Shown here in pieces: positions 1 through 10,469 of a stretch of DNA of 64,000 bases. The stretch is taken from assembly GCA_914767715.1 (NCBI GenBank), contig OU612068.1, positions 15,934,001 through 15,998,000 of the forward strand, in the 5' to 3' direction. The notes below the pieces were generated by a model. That model searched no databases. It was not told the origin of the DNA and saw nothing but the letters and a program-made list of their open reading frames with translations. Source of the DNA: Membranipora membranacea. Taxonomy: Eukaryota; Bryozoa; Gymnolaemata; Cheilostomatida; Membraniporidae. Both the position numbers and the translations under genes were made by a program. The first letter of the stretch is position 1. Every line of letters starts with the position of its first letter.

Positions 1-1188
1 AGCCTCTATACAGTTATAGGCGGGAGCATGACAGTAGTTATAATAACTATTGCTGGTTTGAAACCTTTCTTCATGATATTTTAATAGTTAAGCTTGACAA
101 GGATCATCTCCGACAGTTTGGCTTGCTCAAGGGCATCGAACCTGTAGCTGATAAACAAAGGTTCCCTCTTCTTCAACAACACACCACCCCAGCCAACAAA
201 CTTACTGGTGCTCAAGAGCAAAAGACAAACATCCTCGGAATTTTGGAAGTTTGCACTCCTGAGCATGTGAGGCTTCTGGAAACCCACCAGGTGACAATCA
301 TGCTACTTCATAAGACTGGAAGAGTTTGTCCACCAATTGTAATAAGACCTCGCGAAAACATACGGCAATCAAGCTGCATCTACTTTACACTTGATGATGG
401 TCAAGGAAGGTTTGTGAATTACCAAGTACATGATGAGACAACTCTGGGCAAGATCTTATTCTCCTGAGATGACCTGTTTCCTTGAAGAATGAAGAGGCTC
501 TAAATTATAACATATGTGCTTGATTCTTGGAGCCTTGGAACTCAATGTTGATTTCATAGGATTTATGATTTTATAGTGGACACAAGTTTCAACATCAATC
601 AAAGACAGTTTAACTAGTCTTACCTCAGCAACCATTTTTTGTTGTTTAGAAAAAACAATAATTGGGCTGCTGAGATGAGGTTATGTTTAACGGAAAGGAA
701 AGCTTGAACACCAGTGTTGTGCTACAATTTATATCAATCCTTTTATGCTGTACTACACATGTCACCATGCCATTATCTCAAACCATGATTTCTAGGAAAC
801 AGCTAACCGTCGGAAGTATTAGTATGAATATTTTGTATTCGTAAAGATATTGAGTTTTTGTAGCACTTCGATGATGACACAGGTTTGTTTTCTTCTTGTT
901 TGCAGTCTGATAGAGGGTAATAGTGGGTCAGCTGTGTATCTGCTGACCAATGAAGCAGCGCCACAACTGGTCATTCTGGGTTTACTGGTAGGCAAAGTGA
1001 ATCAGAGTATCAGTGATAACACCACTCCGATATATGAGTGTACTCTATTATGGCCAGCAATACATCACGTCATGGCCCAAAACAGCCACAAAGTCACCGG
1101 TCTCAATGTCATTAGGCCAAGCCTGCCCAGTATACAAACAATGGATAATCTGCAATCCTCTTCCATGGATAGTGGTATATCAGGGTAA
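1..1188 (+). CDS. Gene A: divergent PA-clan (trypsin-like fold) protein, 3' part
   Basis: Partial gene entering from the left edge. Exon 1..409 is in frame from base 3 and donates at GTTTGTG. Exon 906..1188 follows an acceptor in TTTGCAG and ends at TAA. The protein aligns along its whole visible length with gene B at 17305-25269: both have an S-Y-R stretch, then FLHDIL (candidate catalytic Asp), then a G-x-S-G-S box, here EGNSGSAVYL (candidate catalytic Ser). The order and spacing resemble chymotrypsin-like proteases, where the Asp precedes a GxSGx serine motif. The region that would hold the catalytic His lies left of the window. Reading through the donor would stop at about 467, before the Ser, so a truncated isoform is possible. 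Enzyme activity is an inference from motifs; I do not recognise a named family. Confidence 0.7.
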
Positions 1189-1917
1189 TGAGACTTGCGA
1201 CTGATGCTAGCGTGCGAGTGTTAGCTGTCTATATAAGGGATGATGGTGGCACCCCTTTCCTCCCCTGAATCTGCTCATTAAACACCTGGGCTCTCTAACT
1301 TAATTGATGTGGATGGTACACTATTCCTTGATTTCTGAAACAGAGTTTTTGTCTGCAATTAATCAAGCTTGAATTGGTGTGTTGTTGAAAAAATCAAAGG
1401 TTTTTCATCACCACAATTGCTCTTTGTATTAATTTATATCATACTTCTTTAGAGATAGCATTCCAAACTTTAAGCACATATTTTTTATTCATTTTTTTAA
1501 ATTATATTTTGCAATCTTTTATAGGTGAAAATATAGAAAAGCAAATCCTCTGTATATTAAATGTGGCTAGTGCCAGGTTACTTGTAAAAGAACTGAAGTC
1601 TACTAAATATCATGGCATGAAACTGATTTGATCAATTGTGATGCTAAATATATAAAAAAAAAGAATTCAGCACAGTCTATGAAATAAGTGGCTATCAAGG
1701 AAGGATTCAAAGTACAGGGTGAGAACATGTTGGTCCTTTTGTTGTTTACAAGAGCTAAACAGATAACAGTTATATTTTTAAGAATATAACCTTATAAAAG
1801 ACCAGGCGCTTTCGGCTCCAAAGGACAAGCCCATCAAAAACATCCTTTTGATACTGATAGCAAGGTCTTGAAGAGCGACTTAAAACTTTAAGAACTCGCT
1901 TGGATCATCATCTCAGA
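1189..1917. other. Intergenic, between convergent 3' ends
   Basis: This is the spacer between the stop of gene A (+) and the stop of the LRRC74-like gene (-). It is AT-rich and presumably holds both 3' UTRs. I see no coding exon, RNA gene or clear repeat in it. Confidence 0.5.
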
Positions 1918-4900
1918 TTAGGTGAAAAAAGTTTGAAGATCAAGTATGTCTACAGCTCTTCCGTCTGAATCTAAGAAAAGCTTGTCCATTTGAGTTTTTG
2001 AGAGGATAACTCCATATTTCTGCAACAAATTAGTGGCAGGCTAAAGAATTACATTGCAATACAATCAGCTACACACGGTAACACCATGACCTGAATAATT
2101 TTGAAGAGAAGCAACCACTGCTCATGATGGTTAAAATTTATGCGAATGACTTGAACTTCCCAGGGATTTTAGGTTGAGAATGCATCGTGGGAGAGATGCC
2201 CTATGCCCTCTTTTGCTTCAGATCATTCTCATAGAATGAAAATTAATATACCTTGAGTATTGTTTTGAGCTGCATCTGATTGACTATGTTGCTAGCAGAG
2301 TCAGAATCCGTACTGGTAGTGTCTGTATTCTCTAAAGCTGACAGTTTGATGTTCTTCACACTGAAATACCAGGCAAGGTACTGAGCAGGATCACATGTAG
2401 ATATCAAATCTAACTCCTCCTCAGCTAAAATGATAGGTATACAGTTTGCTTAGAGACATAAAATCTGCCTGATTTGGACGTTGTGTGCCACTCACCCTAG
2501 CTGACCACGAAAAAAACACTGACAATGGCTAAGCAAAATTGCGACAACCTTCAAATTCATGTAGTTTCTGTTATCTTTTCAACAAAAAAAAGCAGAGTAA
2601 ATTCGACCCGGAAAAATGCCAGTTTAGACAAGAGTTCCCAAATTCAAATTCGTTACCCGATTTAGGGTCATTGATCGTCTGGTAATTGCAATGTAGTTTA
2701 CAATGGGAGTCAGTGGCATTACATCACCGGATACTTATTTTCAGTGATTGATAATGTAATGCCACTAACTTGCCGTCTGAGCACGCGACTAAGTTTACTT
2801 GGACCTGAGCTTTTGCTTGATCACCTTGACCTGCGCAGAACCACTATCAACATAGATAGAACTAATCTAATCATTTATATGGTTAAAACTTACTCATCAG
2901 TCCATTGTATGTGACAAGATCGCCAAACAGAAACTTGAACATACTCCTAGATTTCTTGATCAGATGTACGAAAAAAAGCACCGACCTAAACACGTGAATA
3001 CCCTGTCAAAGAGAAGAAGTCATCAGCGTCATAAACATTATATAAGGACATACCCCTATGAAAATAAGCAGCATATGAGCAAGGTATGGGGAGTTGTATT
3101 CTAAATGTTGTTGAAGAGAAGACTCCAAACTTTGTTGCCATACATTATTTTATATGAATCTGTGAATCAACGAATAACTTTTAAACGACAACTTGTCACT
3201 TATTTCTCCAGCAATTAGCTCAAATCACGTACAAACTGCATTTTTTTTTCTTCTTTCTTTTCTTTTGGCACATGAAGAAAAACATTTCTTTTCTTAAAAA
3301 TGATTATGATGCCAATAAAAGAAAATAATTTGGAGGATTACCAGGCAATGTCCTTCCCAAATTGTTCTTTTACAATGATAACCGGGCGGACTCAATTCCA
3401 CACTTCATTAAATACTATCGTAGAACCATCATGCTTCTCTGCATGGATTTTCACTCATAACTTATTGGCTAATTAGTCAATGAACTTCTTACTTTCACAT
3501 TATATCCATCAATGTCTCAAATTACATATTGGAAAATTTTGAGGATGGATGCGCATAACTTCCTGAGATACAGCCAGATAAAAAAACCTCTTCTCGATTT
3601 TGTTTATTTGCTTGTTTTGATGGCTCCCTGCAGGTCAACGTTATTTCAGTCTGATAAAAGTATTGGCTGTTGTGATAATAGCTTTCATGGTAGTGATAAA
3701 GATATCAATTCTACAAACTTCATGAATTTCCATGTGCACCATCCATCTGTGTAGTACTATAGTGACCAATTCATTTGGCAAACTTAACACCACTCTCCAA
3801 TGTGGTAAAGTGACTAGAGAGCTGAATAAATATGCATCTCGACTCTTATGAATTCTTGTGAAGTGTTTATCAAAATCAGAACTGATCTATGGCTTTTGGT
3901 TAGTCAATTCTTCATATTATGAGTGTATCATACTTACAGACATATCGAGCATAAGCAGACTTTTACTCTCATTCTGTAGAATAGATTGTAGAAGAGCAGC
4001 TACAGTAGAAGAAGTCAATGTGTTGTTACTCATCTGTAAAAAAGAAGATTACTATGTATCAAGCATATAAATAACATATTATTTATTATTTAAGGATTCA
4101 ACGAGCTAAATTTAACCTGTTTGTGAGCTCACCAAGTGTGTTATGTAATAAGGGGAAGAAGTAGCCTGTCTTGACAAGCAACAAAACTTGTCAAGACAGG
4201 CTAGGTGAGAGGGTTTTGTCAATTAGAATGAGCAAAATTTTAAGCCAAACCCTCCATATAACTTTGCATTCCTTTTGTCTTCCGAATAGGCAAATTAGTT
4301 CCTAAAACTTCACTCAGATAATATATATAATTCAATTGAGGGGTCAGTAATTTTTCTACCTCAGCAAGGAATGACCTTACGATGCCCTTCTGGTCGTCTT
4401 AGACATTTTAAGTACCACAGCTCATGGGGCAAAGACTGTTTCTTGAGGCAAATGCGTACCAGATCAATGAGATTCTTTTTTGAAAGTAAGTTCTATACTC
4501 TAGTAGCAAGCTCCTCTCATAACAAAGTATATTCATCCTTTTCTCGCAACATTTAATGCTTGTGATAGATAATTAATCAATCAAAGCTATTTTTCAGTTC
4601 TTCATTAGCACCCCTACTCTTGAATGCCAAGTTGTACCAAGGAGTTATACGCACATTGAGGCTGCGTAGAGATTCGTTTTTGAGCAGAGCTGATACGAGT
4701 TTGACAGCGTCTTTGTCTCTAAGTCTACTGTTACTGATGTTGAGGTGGGTGAGCGATTCGTTGTTCTGTAGGAGATGAGATAATGCTGTACAGCCGTGAT
4801 CTGATATACCATTCATAGCTAGATTCAAATTCTTCAGCATCACATTCTCCTGTGAAAAAATGAAACCGGTAATCAGTAAAGAATGGGCATATTAAAGAAT

Positions 4901-7900
4901 ATTTATGCCTGCAAAAACGCTTACGGTTTTGTTGGTCGAGACTCATAAACCATATCCTATGTACCATACATACTTTACATACCATATGTACATTGTATAC
5001 CATATATTAATTGTATTCCATATATACATTGTATTCCATATATACATTGTATACTATATATACCTTGTATACCATATATACATTGTATACTATATATACC
5101 TTGTATACCATATATACATTGTATACTATATATATACCTTGTATACCATATATACATTGTATACTATATATACCTTGTATACCATATGTACATTGTATAC
5201 CATATATACATTGTATACTATATATACATTGTATACTATATATACATTGTATACTATATATACCTTGTATGCCATATGTACATTGTATACCATATATACA
5301 TTGTATACTATATATACATTGTATACCATATATACCTTGTAATCCATATATACATTGTATACTATATATACTTTGTATACCATATATACATTGTATACTA
5401 TATATACCTTGTATACCATATATACATTGTATACTTTATACCTTGTATACCTTGTATACCATATATACATTGTATATATACTTATATAATACCATAGACT
5501 AAAATTAAATAATAGTGATTATGTGATTTTAAACAAAATATTTATTTTATGAAGCCTGTACATAGCCAGCTACACACTCACACTTTAGAGTTGTCTGCTT
5601 TTTTGGACATTTACAAAAGACAAACAACTCTTTCCCAGAAGGAGTATCTCACAACAGCATCAGCCGCGTCTACTACACATGTTCGAGTGTGCTTTTGAAT
5701 TGATGATTGGCGGGGAGCAAAATTCACTTCCGAAATATAATCAATCTTACATGCATATTTTGCTCTTCATGTAAATCACAAACTCATTGGTATCACATTA
5801 TATACTGGTTGGATCAACAAAGTATTTATTATCATATTATATTTTTCACAGAGCATCTCATACCTGCACGGATTTGAAAAGTATGACAGCTCCCTGAGGT
5901 CTAATCATGTTCCAGCTGAGATCCAGCATCTTTAGATAATCATTCACAGCTAAAGCCTCAGCGATGTACGAGGCTCCAGCATCGCTGATGTTATTATAAC
6001 TCAAGTTTAGGTCCTGAAGTATGTTATTGTGCTGAAAAGTTTAATTTTGATTTTAGAAAACAATTGCAAATAAAGTCAGCCGACACCAAAGGAAATTTAC
6101 CTTGTTACACGGATGTACAAATATTAACCAGTTTTTTGTCTGGCCCATAGAACAACTGTCTCCATGAAGGGCTGGATGTAAATCCACAAGTTCAATTCAC
6201 TTTTTATGATGCACGGCCACATTCCACACTATTATAGATACTGCCAACTTTTCTAGTGGTCGAAGTGCCTAGACGGCTGCAATGCGAGTTAGTGGCATTT
6301 TAAAAAATGAGTGTTTGATTATGTAATGTGACTAACTTGCATTGTAGCCGTCAAAGCACTAACCTGTGGCCACATTAATCAATCCAACGCTCGCCTAGAC
6401 CCTAGCCTAGACTCAATCACACAATGTCAGGGTATTCCTATTAAGATATTATCTGGCTACGCGGATCTAGTTGAGTAGAACCAGAACAGGTGAGACAGGT
6501 TCTGATTAAGTCATACCAAGAGCATGTTGCTGATGTGTATCATGTCAGAATCCTGGAATCCATTTCCTGAATAACAAAGGCAAACATAATTAGTATGAAT
6601 GAGTAGTAGGCCACTCAGTAACTATATTTTGAGCGATAAAAACAATGTCACTGCTATTTGGGATGAGAATATTCATTGAAGTCTAATCAAAATGCATTTT
6701 TATTGAAAAGACGAAAATCCCACTGTAATACCATGTTTTATTGCCAATATCTTATTCAAGGAATTTGACAATTTTACGCTGGTTGCCCCTTTTTCACTAC
6801 ATTCATTTTCACCCGGTAGGGTGGGCCTACTTACAGAGACCAAACAAGTTTTTTGAGCTAACTGTGAATCAGATAGGAAGTTAGTTTCAATCAATATTGC
6901 TTTATCTACAGATTTTAAACTGAGGATGAAGTTCTAATGCATTCATAATATAACACATCAGAGGATAGTTTCAAATGCGATGAATTGATTTATGGCGCAG
7001 GTATGAAAATTAATTACGTTTTTTTACTCATAACAATAAATGATATCAGAAAACTTAATTGAGTTTTGTATCATTAAAAAACTCATCACCAGCTTTCTAA
7101 CAAGTTGTATCTGAATACTAACAGCTTAACAAATGACATCGAAGCCTCGCTTTGGATGTTAACTTTATAACGCAGCTCACCTGATAGGCTGAGTCTTACA
7201 AGTGTGGTGCTGTGTTTCAGGGTGTTACACAGCTCAGCGACGCCCTCACTGTCAAACTTGTTATCATTCAAACTCTGAAACAGGAAACCATTAATGACTT
7301 CAACGCTTGAACAAACTAGAGAATATAACTATGTGTATTTCCAGCAAACTGACTTCAGGTATGAGGTCATGTGAGCAATAAACTTTGGAGATAGCAGAAG
7401 TTTCAGTCAAACTGGATAGCCTTCATTTGAATTGAATTTAAATGGCTTTCGGAATTGCAATCGCGACCGACGGTCATTAAGGGTTGGCTGTGCAGTTGGA
7501 TACATGAAATAATTGGTTGTAACAACATTAGAATAAGTCGTAATTCGTTAATGCTGCTGCAGATCTTAAACTATTAGGTTTGCCTATGTCTCTGGCATTT
7601 CTGAGCAAAGAAGGTATTCCACAACCACCATTAAACATGTGCGTACAATCTCCAAATTGAGGCAGAAAGCCTTACAATTTTCAATTGCTCTCTGTAATAT
7701 AAAATAAATCTCAGTTTTGTGTGGGGCTCAGATTAAGATACAAATGGCAGCACTCGATTGAATTTTACAACTGAAAACTAACCAAAGAGTTAATAGAGAC
7801 ATTCTCAGTCAGCATCCATGAGATGTATCTCAGTCCCTTATTACAGATAGCATTTCCATCTAAACACAGTGTAGTCACTGTAACATTCACCTATCAATGA

Positions 7901-10469
7901 AAAGACTTGAGGGATTGTTCGTATACATATCAACGATTTAGAAAAGTGAAATAAGGGTAGTACTAGGTACCTCAGGGTGGATTGAGGGCTGCAAGATGAC
8001 TGGGCTTTCAGTAGAATTTTGTCAGTTGCCGCTATTTTGCAACAATAAAAGATAGCTTGATCATGTTAGAATGGATGATCGTTATTGTACTCAGGTCTTG
8101 TTAACACATTGCATAATTCATTTAAAAAAATGAGCCAATATGTTACATCATGTATATCATGTATCCCACAATGCAATTCTGGGAATCTGGTCAATGATGA
8201 CAAAATCATTCTCTTTTAAGTGGGAATTTGAAAAAATTGAATCAAGGGATATTCTTATTTGCAAATACAGACTCCACAAGTCGTCATCATTGAACTTACC
8301 AGCAGTGCATTTGTAATACTCAGGGCTCCGGAAGGGTTTAATCCTCTATTCTTGACTTCAATAGATTTAGATGCCATCAGACCTTCGTAAACCTGTCTAA
8401 TGGGTGACAGCTTTAGTTTACGGCATGTTTTCAGGTACGTGTCTACTCCGGTGTTGTCAAAACTGAGCTGTGAAGGGTCTATAACATAAACGGCAGGGTA
8501 GTTTAAGCGCTCAAACTGTGACAGGATTGCTGGTACTAACATTTCATTATCACCCAATTTCCTTTCTCCTCGGATTAGAAATGAATGAAATCCAAACACA
8601 GTCAAAAACTAAATCTAACAGCATATATCTGCGCTACAGTTGTGCAACTGCTTGATTTTTCAACCAAGCATGAGTTCTGGCGGTAAAATTTAGAATGAGA
8701 TGGAATATTTTTTTCTTAATCCCACTCCCTGATCATAAGTGATCAATTTTAACTGATTGTATTTATATATTATATGTCGACATTTTAGACCAAAGTCAAT
8801 ATTAGAACAAGTTTGTTCCCTTATGCGGGTGGAGGGATATGGCAAAAGTCGGGTATGGAGGCGTCTCGATGCAACAGCCCTCCGCCACCACATAGGAAAC
8901 AAACTTGTTCCAAGTCAATATATGGTCCCCTCTCTAAATAGCTGCCTCAATTCTGAAATAAGCAAATATAAACTCAGTTCACATAAGCTGTAAGAACAAT
9001 ACAGACTGAAGGTCATTTGTCGACTGCCAGTGTGATTTTTGATTACAAATACACCTGTCGTACAACATCATTTCATGCTCTTTTATTCTGCTAAGTGCAT
9101 TAGACATGTGAATACTTTTAACATGCTCTTAAGATAAAAATATTGACATGTCTTGAAAAAATTTATTAGGAATATTGTTCCATTGTTTACATTAATAAGC
9201 AAGCAGTAGTTTTTGAGAAGTGCCCGGCCATAGATACAGGATTGAGGAGTAGTTCACAGTGAGAATTAGACGCTGTTACTTTGATATTAAGTGAATAAAC
9301 AGGCCTCTTTAAAAGGGGGAGTAGAATTAGAGCATACATTAATATTTATTGTCCACACTTCAAAAACTCTTACTCCCTGAGAATGCATATTATGCATATA
9401 TAGAGGGCTTTCTCAACTCTACAACACCCCTTTAGACAGCAGAGTAATACAAATCAAGCAGCAATAAGTGGGTTTGAAGGGCAATTCAGCAGCCTCGGTC
9501 CGAAACAGGCCTGAATATTTTGCTTGTATAATAAACAATGGGGGGGGGGGGGGAGGGGATGTTGTGATTGGGACCTTTCGGTCAAAAATTCGACTTAGGT
9601 TATCTAATGTTTACTCAAACCCCAAATGATAAGCTTGTAACTCTCATATTCAGATTTCCTAGTACAACGTGATTTATGCCACATTTACTGGACTAACATG
9701 GTAAACATACACCGATAGACAGATCAAAGGACAGTCTATATCTAGGCAGATAACATATATTAAACCATACACTTTACTGCACTCACCATTTGTTTCACAA
9801 TCTGTATCATATTCCTCCTCGTCATCATCATCATCATCGTCATCAGAATCTCTCTTTATCTCACCGTGAAATGTGGCCGCTGTCACAAAAAAAGGTGACA
9901 AGATTCTAGTACAGTGTAAGTCAACACAGTAAATAACATAGAAATCCTGGGAAATTCAGAACATGACCATATCACAATCTTGATAATGAGCTCAGTGGAA
10001 TGCAGGGACAATACAAAACGGATAACAGAATGTCACACCATGGAACTGGTAGCAAATTTTTTAGCCATAATGAGGCTCTGGAGATATTAGGTTGGCTACG
10101 CATGCTCACATATGTTTGATGAATTATCAGGAGAGCAATTCTAGAAGTGTCTACATAGCGATATTTAGTACAGTTTGTTAGGTGTGTTGTACATATAGAT
10201 TACAATTATAGATTACTATCCAAGTCTACGACATTCATATCGCTAATGTAGACGATTGTCAAAAACCTGTGAAATTGAAATGGTGTTAGCTCTTTTGGAC
10301 TGCTAGTGAATGAGAAAGGTAGAAAACAATGTATACAGTACTCACCTTTTTTTACTTCAGAGATGACCTTCAGCTGACTAGCTGTCAGAGGTCGCGCCAT
10401 GATGTTTGTGTGACCCATATTCGATATCCGCTTTTTGACTTTCAGGTTTTTATTATCAATCAAATCCAT
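1918..10469 (-). CDS. LRRC74A: LRRC74-like leucine-rich repeat protein, complete, 12 exons
   Basis: Exons in translation order: 10469-10346, 9879-9787, 8568-8300, 7890-7783, 7274-7181, 6566-6517, 6031-5864, 4849-4655, 4033-3938, 3002-2894, 2424-2252, 2019-1918. They total 1581 bases (526 residues), with phases matching at every junction. The first exon could also start at a later in-frame ATG. Exon 2 encodes a run of eight Asp followed by Glu. Exon 3 carries a YLKTCRKL...NRGLNPSGALSITNALL segment typical of LRRC74A/B. Exons 4 to 9 encode ribonuclease-inhibitor-type repeats (L..LNLS.N.IS..GA..I..AL). The last two exons encode an EF-hand-like tail with LDSDGRAVDI, as at the C-terminus of vertebrate LRRC74. 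One donor (4654-4651, GTGCGT) is weak but required by phase and by the repeat pattern. Family role is poorly known; probably a protein-binding scaffold. Confidence 0.85.
2712..2766. repeat. Short foldback element, copy 1
   Basis: The left arm agtggcattacatca pairs with tgataatgtaatgccact on the right across a loop of about 25 bases. The right arm and its flank (aatgccactaacttgc then cgtct) match the element at 6264-6360, so the two are related MITE-like copies in one gene. It lies in an intron of the LRRC74-like gene. Confidence 0.55.
4162..4203. repeat. 42-bp perfect hairpin
   Basis: The 17-bp arms tagcctgtcttgacaag and cttgtcaagacaggcta flank an 8-base loop with no mismatch. It has the same design as the hairpins at 38126-38172 and 60934-60977: tips AGCCT/AGGCT flanked by TA. 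It lies in an intron of the LRRC74-like gene. Confidence 0.75.
4961..5476. repeat. 18-bp AT-rich minisatellite
   Basis: There are about 28 tandem copies of an 18-bp unit close to cattgtataccatatata, with sporadic substitutions (ccttgtatac, actatatat). Because 18 is divisible by 3 and the unit lacks stops in several frames, long spurious ORFs appear on both strands (Tyr-Thr-Ile-Tyr repeats). It is intronic in the LRRC74-like gene, just upstream of the exon at 4655-4849. Confidence 0.9.
6264..6360. mobile_element. Foldback MITE-like element, copy 2
   Basis: Imperfect inverted repeats of about 35 bp begin agtgcctagacggctgcaat and end with the complementary attgtagccgtcaaagcact. The inner arm contains gttagtggcatt, shared with 2712-2766. 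It is too short to encode a transposase, so it would be non-autonomous. It lies in an intron of the LRRC74-like gene. Confidence 0.6.
8803..8911. mobile_element. MITE with 10-bp target-site duplication
   Basis: Inverted repeats of about 27 bp (gaacaagtttgttcccttat on the left; gaaacaaacttgttcc on the right) enclose a second inner repeat (ggtggaggg / ccctccgccacc). The 10-bp sequence aagtcaatat flanks both sides (8793-8802 and 8912-8921), as expected of a target-site duplication. A 9-10 bp duplication is typical of Mutator-like elements. It lies between the first coding exons of the LRRC74-like gene. A similar tip sequence recurs at 15945. Confidence 0.75.
9540..9553. repeat. Poly-G tract
   Basis: A run of 14 G followed by agggg, in an intron of the LRRC74-like gene. 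Other homopolymer G/C runs lie at 29602-29616, 31134-31146 and 62698-62710. Confidence 0.9.

Noticed and set aside
4905-5502. Several long Tyr/Thr/Ile-rich ORFs on both strands
   Set aside because: They are frames through the 18-bp minisatellite, not genes.
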